Shown here: piece by piece, positions 1 to 8,828 of the stretch | Numbering within the stretch: position 1 is the first letter of the stretch | Layout of the letters: each line of letters begins with the position of its first letter | Source of the DNA: Acinetobacter sp. TGL-Y2 | Lineage (GTDB): Bacteria > Pseudomonadota > Gammaproteobacteria > Pseudomonadales > Moraxellaceae | Assembly (NCBI RefSeq): GCF_001612555.1 | Contig: NZ_CP015110.1 | Coordinates: 2,976,001-3,040,000 of the forward strand | DNA length: 64,000 nt | Direction: 5' to 3' | Notes under the pieces: generated by a model | Databases searched by the model: none | What the model saw: the letters and a program-made list of their open reading frames with translations, nothing else | Told to the model about the DNA's origin: nothing | Translations under genes and position numbers: made by a program

Positions 1-8
1 GTCTAGAC

Positions 9-1079
9 ATGTTTTTATTTTCACAAGCACGTCAGTTCGCTCTCAATTATCAAGATGAAAAACACATCTTTAATATACGACAACATCGCATTTTGTTCTG
101 GTTTGCATTGGCAGTTGCATTTCTATTCATTCCTTTTGTAGGAAATGACTACGTATTTAATGCGATTTTAGTGCCTTATTTGGTTTTAGCATTGGCTGGA
201 TTAGGACTGAACATTTTAACTGGCTATACCGGACAGCTCTCTTTAGGTTCAGCGGCTTTTATGGCGGTCGGGGCATTTGCAACCTATAACTTAGAATTGC
301 GTATTCCCCAACTGCCTTTACTGATCAGTATATTTTTGGGTGGACTGATCGCTGCGGTTTTCGGCATTCTGGTGGGCTTACCCAGTTTAAGAATCAAAGG
401 CTTTTATTTAATTGTCTCTACGCTTGCAGCACAGTTTTTTGTGCCTTGGCTTTTTACCCAATATGGATGGTTTACCAATTACAACGCTTCAGGTGTGATT
501 ACTACACCTCACTTGGAAATATTGGGCATTTCACTCAACTCACCTGTCGGACACTATCTACTCACACTAGGCATAGTGGTAGGTCTCACTTTTTTAGCGA
601 GAAATTTACTCAACAGCCAACACGGACGTAACTTTCAAGCGGTTCGTGATATGAAAACTGCTGCGATCAGTATAGGTGTGCCTGTCGCAAAAACAAAACT
701 TTTGGCTTTCGCTATGAGCTCCTTTTATCTCGGTATTGCCGGCTCACTGTGGGCTTTTGCCTACTTAGGAACCGTTGAAGCTGATGGCTTAGACCTTAAT
801 CGCTCATTTCAGATTTTATTCATCATCATTATTGGTGGTTTAGGCAGCTTGGCAGGGAGTTTTTTTGGGGCAGCGTTTATTGTGCTTTTACCTATCGTTT
901 TGAGCTTAATTGGCAGTAGCTTTTTTGGGCAAACCTTCGACCAAGCACTATTACAAAATATTCAAAAAATTATATTCGGGGTCTTAATTATTTATTTTCT
1001 GATTAAGGAACCTGAAGGAATTGCTCGTCTATACACACGTTTGTATAGACGGTTAAGAGTATGGCCTTTACGTCATTAA
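9..1079 (+). CDS. Branched-chain amino acid-type ABC transporter permease (LivM family)
   Basis: Inner-membrane permease subunit of a hydrophobic amino acid uptake (HAAT) type ABC importer, 356 residues. Hydrophobic segments run through most of the protein. The family signature GYTGQLSLGSAAF lies near residues 72-84 and a cytoplasmic coupling loop (AVRDMKTAAISIG) near residue 212. The ATG at position 9 is the first usable start in the window. It is followed by a binding-protein gene and an ATPase gene on the same strand, so the partner permease (LivH type) and second ATPase (LivG type) are expected just upstream, outside the window. The substrate is not shown by sequence. Proximity to two SfnB-like oxidoreductases suggests an organosulfur compound rather than an amino acid; that is inference. 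Confidence 0.9.
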   Translation: MFLFSQARQFALNYQDEKHIFNIRQHRILFWFALAVAFLFIPFVGNDYVFNAILVPYLVLALAGLGLNILTGYTGQLSLGSAAFMAVGAFATYNLELRIPQLPLLISIFLGGLIAAVFGILVGLPSLRIKGFYLIVSTLAAQFFVPWLFTQYGWFTNYNASGVITTPHLEILGISLNSPVGHYLLTLGIVVGLTFLARNLLNSQHGRNFQAVRDMKTAAISIGVPVAKTKLLAFAMSSFYLGIAGSLWAFAYLGTVEADGLDLNRSFQILFIIIIGGLGSLAGSFFGAAFIVLLPIVLSLIGSSFFGQTFDQALLQNIQKIIFGVLIIYFLIKEPEGIARLYTRLYRRLRVWPLRH

Positions 1080-1105
1080 CAATACGATTAAATAAGAGAA
1101 TCAAA

Positions 1106-2533
1106 ATGAAAATATTTAAATCATTGTGGTTTTGGTTGATTAGCATTGCCGTCATCTTGGCGATTATTGTTTTTCTTACATCCAATAAGAAAACAGATGT
1201 GCAAAGTACAACTCATCATAAAGCTAAAAACCCAACCACTGAAACAGCGCGAGCCAATCAGACCAGTGAACTTTCAGACACTAAAGCGCAATATTTCCCT
1301 TTGCAAAGCTATCGCGTAGGACCTTATGCAGCAGGTGGAACAGGTTTCTATGGCGGCTTTATTGACTATATGAAGTCGATTAATGCACAAGGCGGTATTA
1401 ATGGCGTGAAATTGGTTTGGTCTGAATGTGAAACCGAATATGTGGTCGAGAAAGGTGTTGAATGCTATGAACGCCTGAAAAAGGGCCTAAATGGAGTACC
1501 TGCCGCTGCGACCAACCCACTTTCAGTCGGAATCGCCTACGCGACACTCGAACGCTCGACCAAAGACAAACTCCCTCTTATTACCATCAACCATGGTCGT
1601 ACCGACTCTACTGATGGTCGAGTTTTCCCCTATGTATTTCCATTACAGTTAAATCCGTATAGTGAAGTTTCTGCGATTATTAACTATTTGGGCGAAAAAA
1701 GTGGCGGTGTTGCGAATTTAAAAGGTAAGAGCATTGCGGTGCTTTATCACGGCTCTCCATACGGTAAAGAAACCATTCCTGTCATTGATGCTTTGTCTAA
1801 AAAATATGGTTTTAAAGTACACCAGATTGAAGTCCCTCATCCAGGTAATGAACAACAATCACAATGGCTTAACATTCGTCGAATTCAACCCGATTGGGTG
1901 ATTCTACGTGGTTGGGGTGTCATGAATCCTGTCGCACTCAAAACTGCACAAAAAGTCGGTTACCCGGTCGACAAAGTGATTGGTAATATTTGGAGTAACT
2001 CAGAAGAAGATGCGGCTCCTGCAGGCAATGCTGCAAAAGGGTTTATCTCGATTACAACGCATCCTTCTGGAACAAACTTCAAAGTTCTTCAAGACATCAA
2101 GCAACTCGTCATAGATCAAGGACAGTCTGATCTAAGCGATGTCACACGCTTTGGTACGGTGTATTACAACTTGGGTGTGGTCAATGGCATTCTCAATGTT
2201 GAAGCGGTTCGTGTCGCACAAGCCAAATTCGGTCAACGCCCTTTAACAGGTGAAGAAGTTCGCTGGGGTTTTGAAAATCTGAACTTAAATGATCAACGCT
2301 TAAAAGAACTTGGCGCAACTGGATTGGTTCAACCTTTGAAGCTGTCATGCGAGGATCATGAGGGTGGTGGCGCAGTTCGTTTTCAACAATGGGATGGTTC
2401 AAAGTGGAATGTCATCAGTGATTGGGTTCAAGCCGATCGTACTTTCTTACGCCCAATTATTGAAGAGTCATCACAGAAATATGCCAAAGAACAAGGCATT
2501 CAAATCCGTGACTGTGCATCAGAACAAAGCTAA
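1106..2533 (+). CDS. ABC transporter periplasmic substrate-binding protein
   Basis: Type I periplasmic binding protein (Peripla_BP_6-like) of the same importer. I chose the ATG at 1106 over an in-frame ATG at 1061 because 1061 lies inside the permease gene, and the protein from 1106 begins with a Lys-rich start followed by one hydrophobic segment (residues about 5-26) that looks like a signal peptide or anchor. A purine-rich stretch, aagaga, lies upstream. The mature part starts with an AAGGTGFYGGFIDYMKSINA block typical of Leu/Ile/Val and amide binding proteins. It contains Cys residues in the SECETEYVVEKGVEC region and near the C-terminus (RDCASEQS), which may pair in the periplasm. It sits between permease and ATPase genes, as expected for one transcription unit. 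Confidence 0.88.
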   Translation: MKIFKSLWFWLISIAVILAIIVFLTSNKKTDVQSTTHHKAKNPTTETARANQTSELSDTKAQYFPLQSYRVGPYAAGGTGFYGGFIDYMKSINAQGGINGVKLVWSECETEYVVEKGVECYERLKKGLNGVPAAATNPLSVGIAYATLERSTKDKLPLITINHGRTDSTDGRVFPYVFPLQLNPYSEVSAIINYLGEKSGGVANLKGKSIAVLYHGSPYGKETIPVIDALSKKYGFKVHQIEVPHPGNEQQSQWLNIRRIQPDWVILRGWGVMNPVALKTAQKVGYPVDKVIGNIWSNSEEDAAPAGNAAKGFISITTHPSGTNFKVLQDIKQLVIDQGQSDLSDVTRFGTVYYNLGVVNGILNVEAVRVAQAKFGQRPLTGEEVRWGFENLNLNDQRLKELGATGLVQPLKLSCEDHEGGGAVRFQQWDGSKWNVISDWVQADRTFLRPIIEESSQKYAKEQGIQIRDCASEQS

Positions 2534-2544
2534 GAGGAAACATC

Positions 2545-3288
2545 ATGACGGCTTTACTGGAAGTTGAAAAACTCGAAGTTGTTTATAACCAAAGTATTCT
2601 TGCAGTAAAGCATGTCGACTTGATCGTGCCACAACATTCCGTTGTGGCCCTTCTTGGGGCGAATGGCGCAGGAAAAAGTACAACACTTAAAGCAATTTCA
2701 CAATTGATTGGTTCAGAGAATGGAACCATTTCTCATGGAGAAATTCGTTATGATGGCAAGTCCATTGTGCATACCGACCCGAGCGATTTAGTCAAACAAG
2801 GTTTAGTTCAGGTCTTAGAAGGTCGACATTGTTTTACACATTTAACTGTTGAAGAAAACTTAAAAACAGGGGCATTTCTACACCGACCTTCTACCCAAAA
2901 ACTGAGACAACAACTTGAAAAAATATATCAATACTTCCCTCGCCTTGCAGATAAGAAAAATACACTTGCAGGATATACATCGGGAGGTGAACAACAAATG
3001 TTAGCGATTGGCCGCGCCTTAATGACACAACCCAAATTAATTTTATTGGACGAGCCCTCAATGGGTCTAGCACCAAAGATCACACATGAAATATTTCAGT
3101 TAATTCGTCATTTACAAAAAAATGAAGGACTGAGTTTTTTGATTGCAGAACAAAATATTCAGTTGGCTTTGGATTATGCAGATACTGCCTATGTCATTGA
3201 AAATGGAACAATCCGCATCTCTGGAAATACTCAAGCACTCTATGAATCAGGTGAAATTCAACGTGCTTACTTAGGAGAAATTGCTTGA
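2545..3288 (+). CDS. ABC transporter ATP-binding protein (LivF family)
   Basis: ATPase subunit of the importer, 247 residues, the usual LivF length. Walker A is GANGAGKST near residue 39, the signature loop is a slightly unusual TSGGEQQ (normally LSGGEQ), and Walker B is LILLDEPSMGLAP. A good ribosome binding site (agagga) precedes the ATG by a few bases, and the gene begins 11 bases after the binding-protein stop. A terminator hairpin follows. LivF-type subunits normally work with a LivG-type partner, which would have to be encoded upstream of this window. Confidence 0.92.
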   Translation: MTALLEVEKLEVVYNQSILAVKHVDLIVPQHSVVALLGANGAGKSTTLKAISQLIGSENGTISHGEIRYDGKSIVHTDPSDLVKQGLVQVLEGRHCFTHLTVEENLKTGAFLHRPSTQKLRQQLEKIYQYFPRLADKKNTLAGYTSGGEQQMLAIGRALMTQPKLILLDEPSMGLAPKITHEIFQLIRHLQKNEGLSFLIAEQNIQLALDYADTAYVIENGTIRISGNTQALYESGEIQRAYLGEIA

Positions 3289-3360
3289 TCATGGGTATTA
3301 AAGCGATAGCTGCTCGCCCCAATAACCTTAGTCTTAAATGCTGAGGATAGATATCAAGTA

Positions 3361-3389
3361 AAAAGGATTTAATTTTAAATCCTTTTTTT
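3361..3389 (+). terminator. Rho-independent terminator after the ABC transporter genes
   Basis: Inverted repeat AAGGATTTAA / TTAAATCCTT (3363-3372 and 3375-3384) followed by a run of T. It lies about 75 bases after the ATPase stop codon. Confidence 0.75.
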
Positions 3390-3644
3390 ATAGTAGCTCA
3401 TTCAACACTGTCCCTTGCATAGATGTTATTTACAACGCTTCCGATAGAAGTGCCATCAATAGCAGTCATGATAAAAAGAGCGGTTTAAATAACGACTCAA
3501 AATGCCATCTCTTTAGAAGAAGTTTTTTATGCAAAAAAACTCTCAATCCTAGAGGTAAAAGGAAATTTCAGCACAGGTGTACATACCGATGAATAATCAT
3601 TTTTTGATTTTTGAAAGAGATGTAATAAATAAATGATGAAATAA

Positions 3645-3686
3645 ATCCATAAAAAACCGACTTTCATCAATTGGTTTTTTATGGAT
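3645..3686. terminator. Bidirectional terminator between convergent genes
   Basis: A perfect 14-bp inverted repeat (ATCCATAAAAAACC at 3645-3658, its complement at 3673-3686) with A/T runs on both arms. It lies downstream of the minus-strand oxidoreductase gene ending at 3742 and can serve both strands. Confidence 0.7.
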
Positions 3687-3741
3687 GGTTTCTAAGCAGA
3701 GTTAGTTTTCACACAATTCTAGCTTTATGCAATTTTAGCTT

Positions 3742-5016
3742 TTAAGCAGATTTTGTAGAAACATGATTCGTAGTATCTGCAACAGGACTGGCTCCGATCT
3801 GCCAAACAAAGGGTAAGTCAGCACCATTCACCTCCCAGTCACCAATCGCTTTTTCTTTATAAATAATTGGATTATGTGAAGACACTGTTCGCGCATTACG
3901 CCAGAAGCGATCAAGCTGTTTTGCACGACTACTTGCTGAAGCACTTAACGCATTAAACAAATTACTGGTCAAATCCAAAACCAGCTTAGACACCACCACT
4001 TGTCCTTGCGCAGATTCCAGTTCAGCAGCGACATTCGCCTGATGCTCTAAAACCTCTGTAGATTCAAAGTGACTTAAATAAGCTTGTTGTAAACTGGCTG
4101 CAACTTTTTGCGTAATGGCTTCACTCGCATAGGCTTGTGCAGAGGCTTGACCAATGACTTGCAATACCTGTGAATCATGACGTGCTAAATCTGCATTTCC
4201 ATGACTAAAAATACGCTTACGTTCACGCACTTCATGGCTAAATGACTCAACAGCCGACTGTGCAATCCCCGTTAAAGTCGCTAAATGAAACTGTTGATAA
4301 TATGCCGTTTGATACTTGAAACGATCCTCAAATGCAATTAAATGAGATTCTTCCACAGGTACTTTATTTAATGTAAGCGTTCCACTCCCCGTGGTTTTCT
4401 GTCCGAAACCATCCCAGTCGTCAAGCACACTTACACCACGATCATGACGATTCACCGCAGCAATCACAGGACGCTGATTCACATCATCATAGGCATATAA
4501 ATCGATCCAATCAGCAAAAATACTCCCTGTAGAATAGTACTTAGATCCATTCACTTCGAGTTGACCTTGAGCACCACGCGTCACCCGCGTAAGAACATCA
4601 CCAATTTTGACCGAACCGACTTCCGTCCATGCATTTCCTACCAAATCACCCGCTACAAAGCGATTAAACCAAACTTGTTGATTATGATCTCTATGTGCGA
4701 TTAAACGATCTTCCACAAAAGCAAAATGTCCACGTAAAGCTTGAATTACATTGGAATCTGCTTTCGCTAACTCAGTCAGTAATTGAAATAACTGCGGTAG
4801 AGATAAACCATCACCACCATATTTTACAGGGATACGGACTGCCCCAAAGCCCACTTTTTTGAGCCACTGAATCGGCTCAAACGGTAAAATAATCTCTGTC
4901 TCACGTTGCAGCGTACCCTCAGCGATCTTGTCAAAAATTGGACGATATTTTTCAGCAACCAATTCATAGTTCGCTGAAGTTGATAATTCTAAATAATCAA
5001 TTTGAGTATTTGACAT
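3742..5016 (-). CDS. SfnB/DszC-like acyl-CoA dehydrogenase-fold flavin monooxygenase
   Basis: 424 residues with the acyl-CoA dehydrogenase fold. Middle-domain block DDWDGFGQKTTGSGTLTLNK is typical of the SfnB/DszC branch, which uses reduced FMN and oxygen to oxidise organosulfur compounds such as sulfones and dibenzothiophene, rather than dehydrogenating acyl-CoAs. The ATG at 5016 follows aggaaat at good spacing. It lies 111 bases downstream of a paralogue on the same strand, with which it shares the block and length, so the pair probably arose by duplication. The flavin reductase such enzymes need is not in the window. Substrate unknown; the sulfur role rests on family resemblance. Confidence 0.82.
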   Translation of the reverse strand: MSNTQIDYLELSTSANYELVAEKYRPIFDKIAEGTLQRETEIILPFEPIQWLKKVGFGAVRIPVKYGGDGLSLPQLFQLLTELAKADSNVIQALRGHFAFVEDRLIAHRDHNQQVWFNRFVAGDLVGNAWTEVGSVKIGDVLTRVTRGAQGQLEVNGSKYYSTGSIFADWIDLYAYDDVNQRPVIAAVNRHDRGVSVLDDWDGFGQKTTGSGTLTLNKVPVEESHLIAFEDRFKYQTAYYQQFHLATLTGIAQSAVESFSHEVRERKRIFSHGNADLARHDSQVLQVIGQASAQAYASEAITQKVAASLQQAYLSHFESTEVLEHQANVAAELESAQGQVVVSKLVLDLTSNLFNALSASASSRAKQLDRFWRNARTVSSHNPIIYKEKAIGDWEVNGADLPFVWQIGASPVADTTNHVSTKSA

Positions 5017-5127
5017 TTTTATTTCCTAAATCATTGTCTCAATCTTATATTTCGATGTTTTTTGATTTAAATAGCTTTGTCGATTTGAATCATTTTTACG
5101 ACTTGAACCGTTTTGAATATCTTAAAA

Positions 5128-6384
5128 TTAGCTCCACGGATGACGTGGTGGAAGTACACCATTTAAATAATAATTCCCCACAATATTAAATTTCCAACGT
5201 ACAGGATCATGTAGAGTATGCGTACGCGCATTACGCCAATGACGATCTAAATTTAATTCTTGTAAGGTTGAGCGCGCACCAGAAAGTTCAAATAACTTAT
5301 TTGAAGCTAAGATTGCAATCTCAGTAGTCAATACTTTGGCTTCGGCTACCAAGAGTGTTGCTTCAGCCACTTGTTCTTCTGTCGTATTAACAATAGCAGT
5401 ATCAATAGCATCCCCTGCCAAATCCAAAACTGCTTCTGCCGCACGTAATTTAATTTTTAACTCACCAATACTGGCAATGGTGTACGGATCATCTGTTGCC
5501 TTTTCAATCCCTGAATCAATCCAAGGTCGGGCATGATTTTTAACATAATCGATGGTTTCTTGAATTGCACCTCGTGCAATGCCTGCATCGACGGCTGCTT
5601 GAATAAACTGTGAGATAGCACCTGCTGGTGTTGGTCGCTCAAATGCCTTATAGATCGGAACAACATATTCCTCACGTACCAACACTTTATTCAATTGAAC
5701 AGTACCGCTCGCTGTCGTTCGCTGTCCAAAGCCAGACCAATCATTAATGATGGTTAGACCTTCTGTATCACGAGGAACAAGACCTGCATAGACTAAACCA
5801 GCATCATCCACTGCAACTGTAGGAATCCAATGTGCGAGTAAAGCACCTGTTGCGAAGAACTTTTCTCCATTAAGTTCATAACCATGCTCAGTCTTCGTAA
5901 TTGTAGTTTTCAAATCTGCCACATTTTTACTGCCCTTTTCTGAAAATGCATTGCCAAAACGAATGCCTTTCAATAATAAGTCAAAGAAAAAACTTTTCTG
6001 AGCAGGACTGGCATCTAGGCGAATATGCTCGACAAAGACCCAGTGATTTTGTGCAATTTGCCCCAAAGATGGATCTACACTGGAAATCGTTTTAACCACC
6101 TCTGCCAAAGTACGATATTTGGCTTGGAGTCCACCATATTCCTTTGGAACATTAATCGCCCAGAGTCCACTTTGTGAATATTGCTGAATTTGCTCTAAGG
6201 GCAAGCGGCGTTCTTGATCTCTCAATGATGCTTCTTTGGCAAACTCAATTGCTAAAAGTTTTGCGGCTTCAATCGCTTCCTCATCTGTTCGAAGAATATT
6301 GGCATGTTTTTCTTGATTAAAAACAGAAAGTGGAATGGCATCTCTATTAGAAAAACTGGAATGACTTTGATTTAAATTACTCAT
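5128..6384 (-). CDS. SfnB family sulfur-acquisition oxidoreductase (acyl-CoA dehydrogenase fold)
   Basis: 418 residues, paralogue of the gene just downstream. The conserved block INDWSGFGQRTTASGTVQLN sits in the middle domain, and the C-terminal four-helix region ends with RHWRNARTHTLHDPVRWK, a segment also seen in the neighbour (RFWRNARTVSSHNPIIYK). SfnB proteins are linked to use of dimethyl sulfone and related sulfur sources when sulfate is scarce. The first gene of a likely two-gene operon; divergent from the kinase-like gene at 6625 across a 240-base AT-rich gap. The ribosome binding site is weak (gagcag). Confidence 0.85.
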   Translation of the reverse strand: MSNLNQSHSSFSNRDAIPLSVFNQEKHANILRTDEEAIEAAKLLAIEFAKEASLRDQERRLPLEQIQQYSQSGLWAINVPKEYGGLQAKYRTLAEVVKTISSVDPSLGQIAQNHWVFVEHIRLDASPAQKSFFFDLLLKGIRFGNAFSEKGSKNVADLKTTITKTEHGYELNGEKFFATGALLAHWIPTVAVDDAGLVYAGLVPRDTEGLTIINDWSGFGQRTTASGTVQLNKVLVREEYVVPIYKAFERPTPAGAISQFIQAAVDAGIARGAIQETIDYVKNHARPWIDSGIEKATDDPYTIASIGELKIKLRAAEAVLDLAGDAIDTAIVNTTEEQVAEATLLVAEAKVLTTEIAILASNKLFELSGARSTLQELNLDRHWRNARTHTLHDPVRWKFNIVGNYYLNGVLPPRHPWS

Positions 6385-6624
6385 GGAATGCTGCTCAAAA
6401 TTATATAAGTTGCAATCAAACTAGCACTAAATTTGATGCTTTTTTATACATAAAATTGCATTAATTATGAAATATCTTTTGATTTGTAATGCATAAAAAA
6501 TGATTTAGTCTTAAGGCTATTTTCTATTTATTTAAATCTCATTTACAATTTCAAATAGGCATATTCACATTTGTCGCCTATGATCAAATTATCGAACGAT
6601 AATTAAATTTGAGGATCAAAACTC

Positions 6625-7923
6625 ATGGCGAAAAATGCGAGCAGTCCCGGTCGCCGCTTTATGAAACTCGCAGGCATGACTGCAAGCATTGCGACTAAAA
6701 CCGTTTCAAATTCCATTCGCAATTTTAATGCCGATGAAGATCAAAAAAATGAATCACGCAGTAAAATGTTCCAAGACATTGGTTTACAAATTGCGGACAC
6801 CTTAGGCGAAATGAAAGGTGCGGTGATGAAAGTTGGTCAGATCGCCTCACAATATAAAGATATTTTTCCCCCTGAAGTGGCCAAAGCGATTGCAAAACTG
6901 CAACGTCAAGCCCCACCGATGCCCTTTGCTGATATTAAAAAACAAGTTGAAAAAGAACTCGGTAAACCGCTTGCTCAAATTTTTCAGCATTTTGAGGAAC
7001 AGCCTTTTGCAGCAGCCTCGATTGGGCAAGTACACAAAGCGACCTTACCTGATGGCAAGGAGGTCGTGGTTAAAGTCCAATATCCGGGTGTGGACGAAGC
7101 TTGTGAAAGTGATTTAAAGCAAGTTCGTCTTGCACTGCGATTAATGGGCGTACTGAAAGTTGATAAAAAACTCCAAGATCGTTTATTTCAAGAAATTCAA
7201 GACAGTCTGCATGAAGAATTAAACTACGAAATTGAAGCACAAAATTTGGATGTCTTCCGAACCTTTCATCAAAATTTAGATCCTCAAATTATCATTCCAC
7301 AAGTTTTTCCAGATTATTCCAGTCGCCGTGTTCTTACCTTGAGCTTAGAAAAAGGCGAAAGCATAGAAACCGCTAGTACATGGGATGTGGCGACTCGAAA
7401 TGCGATGGGTCGTCGTTTGGTCCGCGCATTAGGGCAGCAAATGTTTTTCCTAAAACGCTTTCATTGCGATCCACATCCGGGGAATTTTGCTTTTAGACCC
7501 GATGGTAGCGTGATCATTTATGACTTTGGCGGAGTCAAAACCTTATCGACAGATTTGGTTGAACGCTTTAAGTCACTGGTTCGCGCGGGCCGTCAGCATG
7601 ATATTCCAGTGATTGAACAGCACTTGATGGCACTGGATGCTTTGGCTGAACAAGGCAAATTCCCAGTCGAACTTTATCAAAAATGGCTAGAGGTTTTACT
7701 TCGCCCACTCACCACACAGTATGATTTTGCTGAAAATTCTGCACATCATGACGGCGTTATCTTGGTGAAAAAATCGCTGAAATATTGGGATACCTTTAAA
7801 CCCTCACCAGATACACTGATGGTGAATCGTACTATTTCTGGGCATTACTGGAATTTGATTCATCTTAAAGTCGATGATAACTTGAATGATTTATTTGAAG
7901 AATTGGTACCGTCGCTTTCTTGA
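6625..7923 (+). CDS. ABC1/UbiB-like atypical kinase (AarF/COQ8 family)
   Basis: 432 residues, a stand-alone member of the ABC1 atypical kinase family. It shows the family-defining KxGQ motif (KVGQ, residues 69-72), the Ala-rich loop AAAS (129-132) that replaces the usual glycine-rich loop, HCDPHPGNF (290-298) in the catalytic loop, and DFG (310-312). It lacks the C-terminal membrane segments found in the true UbiB encoded at 57378, so it is a soluble paralogue. The ATG follows gaggat at good spacing. Members of this family act in ubiquinone or lipid metabolism, mostly by ATP hydrolysis rather than protein phosphorylation. The exact role here is unknown. Confidence 0.88.
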   Translation: MAKNASSPGRRFMKLAGMTASIATKTVSNSIRNFNADEDQKNESRSKMFQDIGLQIADTLGEMKGAVMKVGQIASQYKDIFPPEVAKAIAKLQRQAPPMPFADIKKQVEKELGKPLAQIFQHFEEQPFAAASIGQVHKATLPDGKEVVVKVQYPGVDEACESDLKQVRLALRLMGVLKVDKKLQDRLFQEIQDSLHEELNYEIEAQNLDVFRTFHQNLDPQIIIPQVFPDYSSRRVLTLSLEKGESIETASTWDVATRNAMGRRLVRALGQQMFFLKRFHCDPHPGNFAFRPDGSVIIYDFGGVKTLSTDLVERFKSLVRAGRQHDIPVIEQHLMALDALAEQGKFPVELYQKWLEVLLRPLTTQYDFAENSAHHDGVILVKKSLKYWDTFKPSPDTLMVNRTISGHYWNLIHLKVDDNLNDLFEELVPSLS

Positions 7924-8007
7924 ATGACTTGAATAAAGCTTTCAGGCCTTGAAGCCAAAGGTGGGCAAATTTTGATTGGTTGAACTAAAAAGTCCAGTTA
8001 CAAGAAT

Positions 8008-8043
8008 TTAACATCGATTTTACTTAATTGTTATAATATAACA
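8008..8043 (+). promoter_or_regulatory. Zur-like operator over the rpmE2 promoter
   Basis: TGTTATAATATAACA (8029-8043) is a perfect 15-bp palindrome around one central base and matches the core of the gammaproteobacterial Zur box. It contains a TATAAT -10 (8032-8037), with a weak -35 (TTTAAC at 8008-8013) 18 bases upstream. A bound repressor would block RNA polymerase. Type B L31 genes are classic Zur targets, so the site and the gene support each other. Confidence 0.72.
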
Positions 8044-8076
8044 TAACAATTCATAGTTATAGACAGGTAGAATTTC

Positions 8077-8325
8077 ATGCGTACTGACATTCATCCCCAA
8101 TATCAAGATGTGCTTTTCCATGACACCAATGCAGATGCATACTTCATTATTGGTAGTACTATGCAGTCCAAGCAAACCAAAGAATATCAGGGTAAGGTTT
8201 ATCCTTACGTGACTTTGGATATCTCAAGCGTATCTCATCCGTTTTATACCGGTGAAATACGTCAAGCCAGCAATGAAGGACGGGTAGCAAGCTTTAATAA
8301 CCGTTTTGCGCGCTTTAAACGTTAA
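8077..8325 (+). CDS. rpmE2: 50S ribosomal protein L31 type B (zinc-independent)
   Basis: 82 residues. It begins with [20 protein letters not shown] and has the type B insertion; the Cys residues that bind zinc in type A L31 are absent (the protein has no Cys). When zinc is scarce, type B L31 replaces the zinc-containing form on the ribosome and so frees zinc. The Zur-like palindrome 34 bases upstream fits this regulation. A strong terminator follows, so the gene is probably transcribed alone. Confidence 0.95.
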   Translation: MRTDIHPQYQDVLFHDTNADAYFIIGSTMQSKQTKEYQGKVYPYVTLDISSVSHPFYTGEIRQASNEGRVASFNNRFARFKR

Positions 8326-8404
8326 TGTAGTGTTGAGCATTCAAAGGATTTGAATATTCAACTGATTTTCAAAATCACAGTGTTTAAGTTAAGTGTTTTA
8401 AGTT

Positions 8405-8443
8405 GAAGTCTAAGTGCTCTCCTCCAGCTTAGACTTCTTTTTT
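8405..8443 (+). terminator. Rho-independent terminator after rpmE2
   Basis: A 10-bp perfect stem GAAGTCTAAG / CTTAGACTTC (8405-8414 and 8428-8437) is followed by a T run on the plus strand. It touches the 3' end of the convergent crcB gene. Confidence 0.8.
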
Positions 8444-8828
8444 ATTTGAGACTCAGTAGATATTGTGTGATGTAAAAACCAATAATCAACACCAAAACCC
8501 CTACAATCAAACTTGAAACAGCATAAAGCAGTGCTAAAACAAGTTGCTCAGCGCGAATAAGTTGAAAGGCTTCCAGTCCAAAACTTGAAAATGTCGTAAA
8601 TCCGCCCAAAACCCCCACCATTAAAAATAATCGTGTTTCCTGTTGCAGTACAGGGTATTTCAAACTATAGGCAAAGAAAATTCCCGCCAGTAAACAACCG
8701 AGGAGGTTGATCGACCACGTCACCCATGGGAAAACTTGATTAGGCTGAGCAAACCATAGACTCATGCCATATCTGAGGCTCGCCCCTATTGCGCCACCAC
8801 ATGCCACGAAAAGCCATTGCATAGACAT
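8442..8828 (-). CDS. crcB: Fluoride channel CrcB/FluC
   Basis: 128-residue membrane protein with four hydrophobic segments, the normal size of Fluc channels. The N-terminal block GGAIGASLRYG and the central GGFTTFSSFGLE block match the conserved GGxxGAxxRY and TTFSxFG family motifs; the Phe and Thr residues of the second line the fluoride pathway. Fluc channels work as antiparallel dimers that export fluoride from the cytoplasm. I looked for a fluoride riboswitch in the 150 bases upstream and did not recognise one. Convergent with rpmE2, divergent from the HopJ-family gene. Confidence 0.93.
   Translation of the reverse strand: MSMQWLFVACGGAIGASLRYGMSLWFAQPNQVFPWVTWSINLLGCLLAGIFFAYSLKYPVLQQETRLFLMVGVLGGFTTFSSFGLEAFQLIRAEQLVLALLYAVSSLIVGVLVLIIGFYITQYLLSLK

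Larger units (their letters stand above)
3289..3741. other. Gene-free stretch with possible gene remnants
   Basis: No intact gene. The stretch holds a terminator near each end. Between them, one plus-strand frame starting at the ATG at 3423 reads about 21 codons to a TAA at 3486, then continues in the same frame for about 35 more codons (ending near 3595). That second part has a protein-like look (for example EVKGNFSTGVHTDE). A short frame (MGIKAIAARPNNLS...) also starts at 3291 directly after the ATPase stop. These may be remains of a decayed gene; I do not recognise the family. Confidence 0.35.
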
